Assembly (NCBI RefSeq): GCF_024699925.1
Contig: NZ_JAJOMX010000001.1
Span: 4,440,001-4,504,000, forward strand
Direction of reading: 5' to 3'
DNA: 64,000 bases
Source of the DNA: Mesorhizobium sp. J428
GTDB lineage: Bacteria; Pseudomonadota; Alphaproteobacteria; Rhizobiales; Rhizobiaceae
Position 1 is the first letter of the stretch, and the number at the start of each line of letters is the position of its first letter. The notes below the pieces were generated by a model. That model saw only the letters and a program-made list of their open reading frames with translations. It ran no database searches and was not told the DNA's origin. This document shows, piece by piece, positions 35,851 through 46,710 of this stretch. Position numbers and translations under genes: made by a program.

Positions 35851-36642
35851 ATGTTCTTCGTCCTCTCGAAACTGTTCTGGTTCCTGATCCAGCCGGTCAA
35901 CCTGGCGATCATCCTGTTGATCGCCGGACTGCTGCTGGCGATGCTGCGCTGGCATCGCACCGCCTATGGCCTGTTCGGCATAGCCGCCCTCGGCCTCGCC
36001 CTGTGCGTCTGGACCTCGTTCGGCGCGCTTCTCGTAACCCCGCTGGAGGACCGGTTTCCGCGTCCGCCGCTGCCTGAGAAGGTGGCGGGCATCGTCGTCC
36101 TCGGCGGGGGATTCGAGGGCGGCATCAACCTGGTGCGAGGCGGCTACGAGCTGAATTCGGGCGGTGACCGCTATGTCGAGGCGGCCGCGCTCGCCCGACG
36201 CTATCCGGAGGCGACGATCGTCATTTCCGGTGGCACGGGTGCGCTGCTGCTTGAAGGCGAGGACGATGCCTCGACCGCCGTGCGGCTGTTCGAGGCGCTG
36301 GGCATTCCGCGGGAACGGCTGGTCCTGGAAGGGAAGTCCCGCAATACCTACGAGAATGCGGTATTCACGAAGGAACTGGTGACGCCGGCGCCGGGCGAGA
36401 CCTGGCTGCTGGTGACGTCGGCCTTCCACATGCCGCGCTCGATGGCGCTTTTCCGCCAGGCGGGTTTCCCGGTGACGCCATGGCCGGTCGACTATCGCAC
36501 GACCGGCCGCGAGGGCATCGGCTTCTTCGTCGACAATCCGGTCGATTCGCTCCAGACCGCCACGCTTGGCATCCGCGAATGGATCGGACTGATCGCCTAC
36601 TGGCTGACCGGGCGGATCGACCAGCCCTTTCCCTCGCCCTAA
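35851..36642 (+). CDS. YdcF/ElyC-type DUF218 membrane protein
   Basis: A 263-residue protein with two N-terminal membrane helices (about residues 12-32 and 42-62) and a DUF218 domain: GIVVLGGGFEGG, TIVISGGTGALL, GKSRNTYENAVFTKEL and LLVTSAFHMPRSMALFRQAG. ElyC and SanA relatives affect envelope and peptidoglycan precursor metabolism in E. coli, but the biochemical activity is unclear. It starts 20 bases after gatA and may be co-transcribed. Confidence 0.88.
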   Translation: MFFVLSKLFWFLIQPVNLAIILLIAGLLLAMLRWHRTAYGLFGIAALGLALCVWTSFGALLVTPLEDRFPRPPLPEKVAGIVVLGGGFEGGINLVRGGYELNSGGDRYVEAAALARRYPEATIVISGGTGALLLEGEDDASTAVRLFEALGIPRERLVLEGKSRNTYENAVFTKELVTPAPGETWLLVTSAFHMPRSMALFRQAGFPVTPWPVDYRTTGREGIGFFVDNPVDSLQTATLGIREWIGLIAYWLTGRIDQPFPSP

Positions 36643-36645
36643 ACC

Positions 36646-36723
36646 TCAGTCGAGGAACAGCCAGAGCAGGATGATGATCGGGATCGGAATCCCGAGAAGC
36701 CAGAGCGCGATGCCGCGAAGCAT
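36646..36723 (-). CDS. Membrane microprotein of 25 residues
   Basis: A minus-strand ORF starting at ATG 36723 with an excellent AGGAGG five bases upstream. The product is almost entirely one hydrophobic helix: MLRGIALWLLGIPIPIIILL followed by WLFLD. The GIPIPII centre resembles short uncharacterised membrane peptides in other proteobacteria. It ends four bases from the DUF218 stop in convergent orientation. No promoter was identified. Confidence 0.55.
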   Translation of the reverse strand: MLRGIALWLLGIPIPIIILLWLFLD

Positions 36724-36791
36724 GTGAACCTCCTTGCCGGTTGGAAACGATGACGTTCCCACAACGGCGCGGCGCTGCGTCCGGTTCCCGC

Positions 36792-37490
36792 TCAATCCGT
36801 CACGGCTGCGCGCGCGGCGGAGAAGAACTGCCTGCGCAGGAGCACGATGAAGACGAAGATCGTGGTGGCGGCGAACACAGCCGGCCCGATGAACCAGCCG
36901 AGATAGCCGATCGAGAAGAAGATGCCGCGCAGGCCCGAATTGAAATGCCCGCCCGCCAGAACGTTCATCCGCGCTGCCCGGGCGATCGCCTTGGCCGTGT
37001 CATGCCCGTCGCGGTTCTCGTCTTTCAGCACCGGAACCGCGCCGACGAGGATCGAACAGTAGTTGAACAGCCGGTAGGCCCAGCCGAACTTGAAGAAGGA
37101 GTAGGAGAGGATCACCAGCAGGCCGAGCACCTTGAGCTCGAACTCCTGGCGCGACGTCTCGGCGCCGAAGGGTAGGTCGCGCAGCACGGTCAGCACCTCT
37201 TCCGACGCGCCGAGCAGCGCCACGCAGCCGCCGATGGCGAAGATCGAGGTGGAGGCGAAGAAGGCGGTGCCCTGCTGCAGGCCCGCCATGATGCCGGTGT
37301 CGATCATGCGCAGCTCGCGCCGCGCCATGGTGCGCATCCACTCCTCGCGCTGCCGGTTCATCGCCTGGGTGAGAGTGGTGCGCCGTGAAAGCCGGCCGGA
37401 GGCGGCGAAGGCGAACAGGACCCATACCGCGACGAAAAAGACGAGCGCGGCGGCGTCGGCGAATTTGAGGTGGAACGATTCGAGCGCCAT
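36792..37490 (-). CDS. DUF599 family membrane protein
   Basis: A 232-residue protein with about four membrane helices (around residues 12-30, 75-95, 118-138 and 195-218). The segments MARRELRMIDTGIMAGLQQG and YSFFKFGWAYRLFNY are hallmarks of DUF599, a family of unknown function. It stands alone on the minus strand upstream of the microprotein gene at 36723. Confidence 0.85.
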   Translation of the reverse strand: MALESFHLKFADAAALVFFVAVWVLFAFAASGRLSRRTTLTQAMNRQREEWMRTMARRELRMIDTGIMAGLQQGTAFFASTSIFAIGGCVALLGASEEVLTVLRDLPFGAETSRQEFELKVLGLLVILSYSFFKFGWAYRLFNYCSILVGAVPVLKDENRDGHDTAKAIARAARMNVLAGGHFNSGLRGIFFSIGYLGWFIGPAVFAATTIFVFIVLLRRQFFSAARAAVTD

Positions 37491-37790
37491 GTCCGATCAG
37501 ATCATGTCCGGGCGCCCGGGGAAACCGCAAGATTCTGTCGCATCGCACAGGGCGCGCCGCAATTTCGACATCGCCGTTCACACGATGTTAACCGTCACGT
37601 TTCGCTCAACCATTTGATTGCGAAAGAGAAAAGGGGAAATGTCGAAATGCCGCTGCGGAAGCCGGCCGCGTTTTCGCCTCATTTTGCAATTGCGAAAAGA
37701 GCGTCGGCGAAGTAAAAGCCACCCGGAAAGCGGTGGGATCGCCCGCGCCTGGGATGGCGCGGTGGACGACCTGCCAGCGGTAAGGACATC

Positions 37791-37919
37791 ATGGACGATA
37801 GCGTTCAAAAATCCTGCTGGGGCGTTGCCGCCAAAGCAGTCGTGGGTTTCGCATTCATCATTCTCCTGGCCTGGCTGATCGGTGGCGCCGAGAGCGCGGC
37901 CGTCGTAGCAGCGAGATGA
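37791..37919 (+). CDS. Possible 42-residue membrane microprotein
   Basis: ATG 37791 is preceded by AAGGA at short spacing. The product has a polar start (MDDSVQKSCWGV), one hydrophobic helix (AVVGFAFIILLAWLIGG) and a short tail. The region 37491-37790 before it holds no other gene but includes a stretch of lower GC near 37590-37700. The coding call rests on the ribosome site and the clean helix only. Confidence 0.4.
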   Translation: MDDSVQKSCWGVAAKAVVGFAFIILLAWLIGGAESAAVVAAR

Positions 37920-38029
37920 GCTGTCCGGCGACGCCGATGTCGCCGCCGGGCTTGCCGAAGTCGGCTTGCGGTTAGAATTCGCAGCGTGAAGGACGCAGAA
38001 GTGCTATCTCCGTCATGGGGATTGCGCTG

Positions 38030-39426
<1,397 letters not shown>

Positions 39427-39430
<4 letters not shown>

Positions 39431-39455
39431 CCGGTCTTCCATATGGTACTAAATT
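39427..39455 (+). promoter_or_regulatory. Promoter of the hicAB operon
   Basis: TTGACC at 39427-39432, exactly 17 bases, then TAAATT at 39450-39455. The -35 box includes the sdaA stop codon. The spacer and -10 region form an imperfect palindrome (GGTACTAAATTATGATAC), a possible HicB binding site. The hicA start is 16 bases downstream. Confidence 0.65.
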
Positions 39456-39471
39456 ATGATACTGGAATTGA

Positions 39472-39726
39472 ATGAAGCGGCGCTACCGCGCGACACTTGA
39501 GGCGATCTTCGCCAGACCAACGAGCGGAACGATCCGCTGGTCGGATATCGAGGCTCTTTTCGTATCGCTCGGTGCCGAGGTTTCGGAGCGCGAAGGATCC
39601 CGCGTCGGCGTCTTTCTGTTCGGCGAGGTAAGGGTGTTTCATCGTCCGCACCCGTCGCCGGAGACGGATAAGGGCGCGGTAACCTCCATCCGGAAATGGC
39701 TCGAGGCCAACGAGATAGTGCCATGA
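39472..39726 (+). CDS. hicA: HicA-type mRNA interferase toxin
   Basis: An 84-residue protein of the HicA/YcfA family with a double-stranded-RNA-binding-like fold. IRWSDIEALFVSLGAEVSER and the catalytic His region VRVFHRPHPSPE are characteristic. The C-terminal VTSIRKWLEANEI is the usual last helix. Its stop overlaps the hicB start (ATGA). It cleaves mRNA in characterised relatives. Confidence 0.88.
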   Translation: MKRRYRATLEAIFARPTSGTIRWSDIEALFVSLGAEVSEREGSRVGVFLFGEVRVFHRPHPSPETDKGAVTSIRKWLEANEIVP

Positions 39727-40061
39727 AGAACGTGATCGATATCGAGGGCCACAAGGCGGTCGTGGCGTTCGATCCCGACATCCGCCTGTTCCGGGGCGAA
39801 TTCCTCGGGCTCGCCGGCGGCGCGGATTTCTATGCCGACACGGTGGATGCGCTCTATGATGAAGGCCGCACGTCCTTGCGTGTCTTTCTGGACATGTGCC
39901 GTGAGAAGGGGATCGAACCGCGCCGCTCCTATTCGGGCCGCTTCAACGTCCGTCTCGCCCCCGAGACGCATGCCGCGGCTGCGATCGCCGCCGCTGCCAA
40001 CGACCTCAGCCTAAACGAGTGGGTTGCAGAAGCGATCGAGACGGCGGCCAAGCAGGGATGA
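39723..40061 (+). CDS. hicB: HicB-type antitoxin
   Basis: A 112-residue protein. The N-terminal part is a partial RNase H-like HicB fold (KAVVAFDPDIRLFRGEFLGL, then DTVDALYDEGRTSLRVFLD). The C-terminal part, FNVRLAPETHAAAAIAAAAN, followed by SLNEWVAEAIE, is a ribbon-helix-helix DNA-binding domain that would repress the operon. The toxin-first order with a four-base overlap is the common hicAB layout. Confidence 0.9.
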   Translation: MKNVIDIEGHKAVVAFDPDIRLFRGEFLGLAGGADFYADTVDALYDEGRTSLRVFLDMCREKGIEPRRSYSGRFNVRLAPETHAAAAIAAAANDLSLNEWVAEAIETAAKQG

Positions 40062-40127
40062 CCTGCGCCCCTGTGGACAAGTCGGCTCGCCGTTGACCGG
40101 CCGGGGGCAAGCGCCTACCTCATCATC

Positions 40128-40566
40128 ATGCCGCTCAACATGATCAAGCTCTGCGTCGGCGCCGAGAGCGTCGAGGATCTCGAGGAATGGATCGCCGAGC
40201 GCCTCGACGAGGCCCGCGCGCTCGGCCGTGCAGGTCGAACAGATGCACACCACGCGCATGGTGCCGAGCCGCGCGCCGGAGCTGATCGACGGCGGCTCGC
40301 TCTACTGGGTGATCAAGGGCTCCGTGCAGTGCCGGCAGCGGCTTCTGGAGGTGCGGCCGTTCACCGATGCCGACGGCATCTCGCGCTGCCATCTCGTGCT
40401 CGACCCGAAGGTGGTGCGCACCGAATGGCAGCCGCGCCGCGCCTTCCAGGGCTGGCGCTATCTCGTCGCGGCCGACGCGCCGGCGGACCTTTCTGACAAT
40501 GCGTCCGGCTGGCAGGCCCTGCCGCCGGACCTGCGCTCGGAACTGGCAAGTCTCGGACTGCTCTGA
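40128..40566 (+). pseudogene. DUF1489 family protein, frameshifted
   Basis: The first frame reads MPLNMIKLCVGAESVEDLEE to about residue 33, then the family sequence continues in the next frame as VQVEQMHTTRMVPSRAPELI through DGGSLYWVIKG, ISRCHLVLDP and QPRRAFQGWRYL, ending at 40566. One extra base in CCGTGCAGG near 40225 explains it. Repaired, the protein is 145 residues, the usual size of this alphaproteobacterial family of unknown function. Both parts are well conserved, so a sequencing error or a very recent mutation is likely. Confidence 0.8.
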
Positions 40567-40673
40567 GCCTCGGCGCTTAACCTTAAGCCGAGAAAAGGCC
40601 GCTCCGAGGCCGTTTACCGGATTGAAACCATAAGCGTCCGGACGCAAGGTGAAGCCGGGCGTGGGGTTGTGTC

Positions 40674-41612
40674 ATGTTGTTGTCGAGTTTGGTGGGCTCG
40701 TCCGTCGGGAGCGCGAGGCGTCCGGCGCACGTGATCGTCGTCGGCAACGAGAAGGGCGGTTCCGGCAAGTCCACGACCGCGATGCATGTCGCGGTGGCGT
40801 TGCTCAAATCAGGCTACACGGTCGCCACAGTCGACCTCGACGGACGCCAGCTTTCCCTCACGCGCTATGTCGAGAACCGTGTCCGCTGGTCGCGCAATTC
40901 GGGCGTGCCGCTGCAGGTCCCGGCGCATTTCCATGTGCCGCCGGCGCGGCGCGAGAGCGTGACCGAGGCGGAGGGCGAGGAGTTCCGCAAGCTGACCGAC
41001 GGTCTCGCCGAGGTCGAGAGCCGGCACGATTTCGTCGTCATCGACACGCCGGGCTCCGACACCTTCCTCAGCCGGCTGGCGCACCGCATCGCCGACACGC
41101 TCGTGACGCCGATGAACGACAGTTTCATCGATTTCGACGTGCTGGGGCGGATCGATCCGGTCAGCTACGAGATCCTCGACGTCTCCCAATATGCCACCTC
41201 CGTGCGCGACGCCCGCCGCGAGCGGCGCCAGGCAGACAACGCGATCCTCGACTGGGTGGTGGTACGCAACCGCATGGCCAGCATCACCTCGCGCAACGAG
41301 CAGCGCGTGGCCTCCAGCCTGCGCAACCTGTCCATGAAGCTCGGCTTCCGCATCGCCGACGGCATTTCGGAGCGCGTGATCTTCCGCGAATTCTTCCCCG
41401 TCGGCCTCACCGCGCTGGACGAGCTGGACGAAAGGACGCTCGGCGGCCGACCGACGCTGTCGCACCTCGCGGCCCGCCAGGAGATCCGCCAGCTCGTCGC
41501 CGCGCTGCGCCTGCCGACGGACGAGATGGGACGCAGGCGGGTCGAGGCGCGGCAGCGCTATGCCCAGACGATCGGCCAGCCGATCGCGCTGCCCGACATC
41601 TTCGTCAGCTGA
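40674..41612 (+). CDS. mipZ: MipZ-type ParA-like ATPase positioning the division site
   Basis: A 312-residue P-loop ATPase with a deviant Walker A GNEKGGSGKST (residues 24-34), FVVIDTPGSD as Walker B and ITSRNEQRVASSLRNL late in the protein. In Caulobacter MipZ forms a gradient from the poles with ParB and inhibits FtsZ assembly, so the ring forms at midcell. The long C-terminal region after FREFFPVGLTALDEL is characteristic of MipZ rather than ParA. The 107 bases before it carry CTTAACCTTAAG but no full CtrA site. Confidence 0.92.
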   Translation: MLLSSLVGSSVGSARRPAHVIVVGNEKGGSGKSTTAMHVAVALLKSGYTVATVDLDGRQLSLTRYVENRVRWSRNSGVPLQVPAHFHVPPARRESVTEAEGEEFRKLTDGLAEVESRHDFVVIDTPGSDTFLSRLAHRIADTLVTPMNDSFIDFDVLGRIDPVSYEILDVSQYATSVRDARRERRQADNAILDWVVVRNRMASITSRNEQRVASSLRNLSMKLGFRIADGISERVIFREFFPVGLTALDELDERTLGGRPTLSHLAARQEIRQLVAALRLPTDEMGRRRVEARQRYAQTIGQPIALPDIFVS

Positions 41613-41728
41613 AGGCGACTTGAAACGGCGCCGCCGCCCCCGCATCTTCTGTGGATGTGTGAGGTGACGATGAAGCCCGCTATGGCCAATGGACATTCGC
41701 CCGGAACGGCGCGGCGGCGAGCGGCGTC

Positions 41729-42421
41729 ATGATCTGGCTCTCTGCCGCAGCAGTCGCCCTGCTCGCTGTGCTTTCCGCGCGGGTCTTCCTGACCTGGGAT
41801 CCGGCGCGGCTCGCGGCCGTGCTCAGGATCGCCGGCCCCTTGCTGGTGGCCATCGCAGGTATGGTGCTGACGGCGCTGGGACGGCCGGTGTTCGGCTTTC
41901 CGCTCGTCGGTCTCGCGACGATGTGGGCATTGCTGGTCTTTGCCCGACCGCGCCGGACGGCGTTCCGCAGGCGGCGCTCGACGGTCCGCACGGCGGCGCT
42001 GGAGATGGTGCTGGACCACTCCACCGGCGGGCTGGAAGGACTGGTGCTGGCCGGCACGTTCGAGGGCAGGGGGCTCGACGAGCTCGACCTGCCGTCATTG
42101 CTGAAGCTCCGCGGAGAACTGTCGTCCGACGCGGAAAGCCTGCGCCTACTTGAGGCGTATTTTCAGAGCCGATTCCCCGCCCGGCGCATAGACGCAGATC
42201 CGCACGTCGGTGCGCGGCAGGCTGGCGCGCCAGTTGCGGGCGCCATGACTGAGAAGGAAGCCTACCAGATCCTTGGTCTTGAACCGGGAGCCAGCGCGGC
42301 GGACATCCGCCAGGCGCATCGCCGCCTTGTGAAGCGACTGGGCGCCGATCTCGGCAACGCGACGTTCCTTGCGGCGCGGATCGACGAAGCCAGGGATTTC
42401 CTGCTCTCTCTGCACGGCTAG
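41729..42421 (+). CDS. Membrane-anchored J-domain-like protein without an HPD motif
   Basis: A 230-residue protein with two to three N-terminal membrane helices (residues about 3-20, 35-50 and 55-72), a basic linker, a middle helical region, and a C-terminal DnaJ-like domain: MTEKEAYQILGLEPGASAAD, RQAHRRLVKRLGADLGNATF. The J-domain HPD triad that stimulates DnaK is replaced by GAD (RLGADLG instead of RLHPDLG). It resembles TIM14-like J proteins found in rhizobia, but is expected not to activate DnaK in the usual way. Confidence 0.78.
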   Translation: MIWLSAAAVALLAVLSARVFLTWDPARLAAVLRIAGPLLVAIAGMVLTALGRPVFGFPLVGLATMWALLVFARPRRTAFRRRRSTVRTAALEMVLDHSTGGLEGLVLAGTFEGRGLDELDLPSLLKLRGELSSDAESLRLLEAYFQSRFPARRIDADPHVGARQAGAPVAGAMTEKEAYQILGLEPGASAADIRQAHRRLVKRLGADLGNATFLAARIDEARDFLLSLHG

Positions 42422-42462
42422 TTCTCCTTCGACTCGGACTGACCGGAGATGCTTGGTACGGC

Positions 42463-43821
42463 CTACTGCTGCACGGCGTAGCAGGAGATCGACCGCTTCT
42501 TGAGCGCGGCGCAGGTCTTGGCGGCCGTCGCCTGGTTGCTGAAGCCACCGAAGCGGGCGCGGATATAGGTGGTGCCGCCCTTTTCGAACCGCTCCGTGAA
42601 CGGCTCGGCGGATGCCAGCAGCTGCGCAGCCTTGTCGCTCGTCTTGTTGAGCAGCGCACGGGCTTCGGCCTCCGAACCGACGGAGCCGACCTGGATCACC
42701 CAGCCGGACTTCGGCGCGGCGGACGGTGTCACCGAGGCCGTCTTCACCTGGTCCACCTCGACCTTCGGCGTGGGTGCCTCGGCCTTGGCCACCGCGTCGG
42801 CGATCGGATCGGCCGGGCGCGCCAGAGGCCGCGCATAGGCGGTCTCGACAGCCTCTTCCGGACGCGCTTCGGGCGCGGGGACGTTCTTGGCGTGCAGCGG
42901 GCTCGCGACGGAGGCGACGATCGGCGCCTGCGGCTCGATGGTGCGGGCGGCGATCAGCGGGTTGGAGCCGCGGCTCGACGCCTTGGGCATATAGGCGGCA
43001 ATGAGACGCTCCATCTCGGCGTCGCGGCTGCGTCCGCTCGCACCGCCCATCACGACGGCGACGATCTTGCGGTCGCCGACCTTGACCGAGGAGACGAGGT
43101 TGAAGCCGGAAGCGCGCGTATAGCCCGTCTTGATGCCGTCGACGCCCTGCACGCGGCCGAGCAGCTTGTTGTGATTGGCCATGCGCGACTTGCCGAAGGC
43201 GAAGGAGCGGGTCGAGAAGTAGGAATAGTGCTTCGGATAGTGCTCGCGCAGCGACATGCCGAGGATCGCCATGTCGCGCGCTGTGGTCTTCTGCCCGGGA
43301 TCGGGCAGGCCCGACGCATTGCGGAAGGTGGTCGAGCTCATGCCGAGCTTGCGTGCCTTCGCAGTCATCATCTTCGCGAAGTTCGATTCCGACCCGCCGA
43401 GGAGTTCTCCGAGCGCGGTCGCGGCGTCGTTCGCCGATTTGGTGACGAGGCCGAGGATCGCCTGCTCGACCGTGATCGAGCCGCCGGGCCTGACGCCGAG
43501 CTTCGTCGGCGGGCGCGAGGACGCATATTTGGAGAACACGACCCGGGTGTCCTTGGAGATGCGGCCCGCCGACATCGCCTCGAAGGTGAGGTAGAGCGTC
43601 ATCATCTTCGTCAGAGACGCCGGATAGCGCGGCGAATCGGCGCTCGACGAATAGAGCGTCTTGCCCGTGCTGGCGTCGATGACGACGGCGGCCTTCTTCG
43701 ACTGCGCCTCAGCGGCGGCGGTCGGACCGGCGATCGCGACGGTCGTTGCGATGAAAAGGCCGATGACGGGACGGAGGGACTTGCGGACGGAGGAGAACAG
43801 GCCGGCGGACGCGAAACTCAC
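42463..43821 (-). CDS. D-alanyl-D-alanine carboxypeptidase with SPOR domain
   Basis: A 452-residue periplasmic penicillin-binding protein. The GTG at 43821 is chosen from AAGGG upstream. The signal peptide ends near TAAAEAQS (about residue 40). Active-site motifs are SLTK (Ser69-Lys72), SAN and IKTG, typical of DacA-type class C enzymes that trim the terminal D-Ala of peptidoglycan. A long Pro/Ala linker leads to a C-terminal SPOR domain (SGWVIQVGSVGSEAEARALL), which binds denuded glycan at the septum. It stands divergent to the first tuf gene. Confidence 0.93.
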   Translation of the reverse strand: MSFASAGLFSSVRKSLRPVIGLFIATTVAIAGPTAAAEAQSKKAAVVIDASTGKTLYSSSADSPRYPASLTKMMTLYLTFEAMSAGRISKDTRVVFSKYASSRPPTKLGVRPGGSITVEQAILGLVTKSANDAATALGELLGGSESNFAKMMTAKARKLGMSSTTFRNASGLPDPGQKTTARDMAILGMSLREHYPKHYSYFSTRSFAFGKSRMANHNKLLGRVQGVDGIKTGYTRASGFNLVSSVKVGDRKIVAVVMGGASGRSRDAEMERLIAAYMPKASSRGSNPLIAARTIEPQAPIVASVASPLHAKNVPAPEARPEEAVETAYARPLARPADPIADAVAKAEAPTPKVEVDQVKTASVTPSAAPKSGWVIQVGSVGSEAEARALLNKTSDKAAQLLASAEPFTERFEKGGTTYIRARFGGFSNQATAAKTCAALKKRSISCYAVQQ

Positions 43822-44071
43822 TGCTACACCCTTTGTTTTTTCGTTGGGGCCCTGCGCGGCAAAGGTCACCGCGCTGCATGTCGCGTGAAGCTACGGCGAC
43901 AGCGTTACCATTCCGTTTATGGTAACCGGATTGTTGAGCCCCTCCGGCATCTTTGAATCGAATGTTTCCGATCGCCGGCATGGCTACTTCCGGCTGGGCC
44001 GCGATCGGCACAAGGGCAGGGGCGGCGGACGGCTACCGCCCATCCGGGCAGGGTGCCCGGCGTCGAAAGGG

Positions 44072-44100
44072 CTTGTGTTTTGACATCATTGCCGCTAATC
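44072..44100 (+). promoter_or_regulatory. Probable promoter of the first tuf gene
   Basis: CTTGTG, 17 bases, then CTAATC, close to the rhizobial sigma-70 consensus (CTTGAC-N17-CTATAT). It lies 43 bases upstream of the tuf ATG. The rest of 43822-44071 holds no recognised gene. Confidence 0.4.
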
Positions 44101-44143
44101 GCGCGGCTCCGAAACTTCGAAACAGTCGCCGAGGAAGAACACG

Positions 44144-45319
<1,176 letters not shown>

Positions 45320-45334
45320 GCGCTCCGGCGCTTG

Positions 45335-45362
45335 AATGGCGGCGTCCGCGCCGCCATTTTTT
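45335..45362 (+). terminator. Rho-independent terminator of the first tuf gene
   Basis: A perfect 10-bp stem AATGGCGGCG/CGCCGCCATT with a TCCG loop followed directly by TTTT. It starts 15 bases after the tuf stop. Confidence 0.85.
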
Positions 45363-45415
45363 CGTCCGGACCCCGCTTGCAGCTTTGGCGACAAGCGATT
45401 AGGAACGGGCGCGAT

Positions 45416-45491
45416 ACGGGCATAGCTCAGTTGGTAGAGCGACGGTCTCCAAAACCGTAGGTCGTAGGTTCGAGCCCTGCTGCCCGTGCCA
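45416..45491 (+). tRNA. trnW: tRNA-Trp (CCA anticodon)
   Basis: A 76-base cloverleaf with encoded CCA end. Acceptor stem ACGGGCA pairs with TGCCCGT. The D arm is GCTCAGTTGGTAGAGC, the anticodon stem ACGGT/ACCGT encloses CTCCAAA with anticodon CCA, and the T arm contains GGTTCGAGCC. It lies between tuf and secE, as in most proteobacteria. Confidence 0.97.
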
Positions 45492-45492
45492 T

Positions 45493-45517
45493 CCTCCCCG
45501 GAAGGGGAGGTCGAGTT
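45493..45517 (+). terminator. Probable terminator after tRNA-Trp
   Basis: Stem CCTCCCC/GGGGAGG with a GGAA loop (45493-45510) and a TTTT at 45514-45517 after TCGA. A second small hairpin CCCC-GAAA-GGGG follows at once. Confidence 0.5.
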
Positions 45518-45813
45518 TTCCCCGAAAGGGGCGTATATGGAATGCCATAGCCGGGCCTGGGACGAATGGATGGTTCCTCGACGGCGCGAGAACATGAAGC
45601 GGATACCGGGCCTTGCGCTTGCGGCGAATCCTCTTTATGTAGACGGAACAGACACGCGGTGCGTGGAGCTGGGCAGCCGGCTTTACGCACCTAATGGCAT
45701 GGAAGAAAGGCACTGATTCGCCGTCCTTCCATGAGCTTCCCCGGGAGGCATGTTCCAGCGTCGGGAACTTCAGAAAGGCGGTCCGGTCAACGGACCCGGA
45801 TACAGAGCGGCAG
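45518..45813. other. Region between tRNA-Trp and secE, probably holding the secE promoter
   Basis: About 300 bases without a convincing gene. CTTGCG at 45612-45617, 18 bases, then TATGTA at 45636-45641 is a possible sigma-70 promoter for secE-nusG. Short open frames on both strands resemble no family. Confidence 0.35.
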
Positions 45814-46017
45814 ATGGCTTCGAAGACCACCAATCCATTCGTGTTCCTTCAGCAGGTCCGGTCGGAGACCTCGAAGGTCACCTGGCCCTCGCGCCGGGAA
45901 ACCATGATCTCGACCATCATGGTGCTCATTTTCGCATTCATCGCGGCGATCTTCTTCTTCGCCGCGGATCAGCTTATGGCACTGGGGGTCGAACTGATCC
46001 TCGGCCTCGGGCGCTAG
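45814..46017 (+). CDS. secE: Preprotein translocase subunit SecE
   Basis: A 67-residue protein with one membrane helix. FLQQVRSETSKVTWPSRRET is the family signature (the conserved VTWP), followed by TIMVLIFAFIAAIFFFA. It stabilises SecY in the translocon. The ATG at 45814 gives the usual length, although the frame is open upstream. nusG follows 32 bases downstream. Confidence 0.95.
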   Translation: MASKTTNPFVFLQQVRSETSKVTWPSRRETMISTIMVLIFAFIAAIFFFAADQLMALGVELILGLGR

Positions 46018-46049
46018 TTTCGCCGGCGACCACGGAGACAGTTCAAGAC

Positions 46050-46577
46050 ATGACCGCGCGCTGGTACATCGTCCACGCCTATTCGAACTTCGAGAAGAAG
46101 GTCGCGGAGGATATCGAGCAGAAGGCCAAGCAGAAGGGCCTCTGGGAATCCTTCGAGAAGATCCTCGTGCCGACCGAGAAGGTCGTCGAGGTGCGGCGTG
46201 GCCGCAAGGTGGACGCCGAGCGCAAGTTCTTCCCCGGCTACGTGCTGGTGCGGGCGAACCTGACCGACGCGGTGTTCTCGCTGATCAAGAACACGCCGCG
46301 CGTGACCGGCTTCCTCGGCGATTCGAAGCCGGTGCCGATCACCGACGCGGAAGCCGAGCGCATCCTGCACCAGGTGCAGGAGGGCGTGGAGCGTCCGAAG
46401 CCGTCGATCACCTTCGAGATCGGCGAGCAGGTGCGCGTCTCCGACGGCCCGTTCGCCTCGTTCAACGGCTTCGTCCAGGAAGTCGACGAGGAGCGGGCGC
46501 GGCTCAAGGTGGAAGTTTCGATCTTCGGGCGCGCCGTGCCCGTGGATCTGGAATTCGGCCAGGTCGAGAAGGCCTGA
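46050..46577 (+). CDS. nusG: Transcription termination/antitermination factor NusG
   Basis: A 175-residue protein: the N-terminal NGN domain (RWYIVHAYSNFEKKVAEDIE, later ERKFFPGYVLVRANL) binds RNA polymerase, and the C-terminal KOW domain (GEQVRVSDGPFASFNGFVQE) binds Rho or ribosomal protein S10. The start is ATG 46050. It is in the conserved secE-nusG pair. Confidence 0.97.
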   Translation: MTARWYIVHAYSNFEKKVAEDIEQKAKQKGLWESFEKILVPTEKVVEVRRGRKVDAERKFFPGYVLVRANLTDAVFSLIKNTPRVTGFLGDSKPVPITDAEAERILHQVQEGVERPKPSITFEIGEQVRVSDGPFASFNGFVQEVDEERARLKVEVSIFGRAVPVDLEFGQVEKA

Positions 46578-46710
46578 CCGGAAGATGCCCGGCGCGTCCG
46601 GGCGTCTCACGGGTGGGAGGTGCCGCGGCTTTAGCCGGCCGTGAGCTCCGCACCACCGAACTGCAACCGCCGGCTCATTCGGGCCGGCAAGACACAAGGG
46701 CAGATGAGAA
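46578..46710 (+). promoter_or_regulatory. Leader region of rplK-rplA with possible conserved structure
   Basis: The 133 bases contain GGTGC...GCACC enclosing a CGGCT/AGCCG hairpin (46619-46654 area), then GCCGGC...GCCGGC. Such a leader could hold a promoter or an autoregulatory site for L11/L1, but no boxes were certain. Confidence 0.3.

Noticed and set aside
45486..45716. 76-codon frame between tRNA-Trp and secE
   Set aside because: It starts inside the tRNA terminator hairpin, shows no family features, and covers the probable secE promoter.
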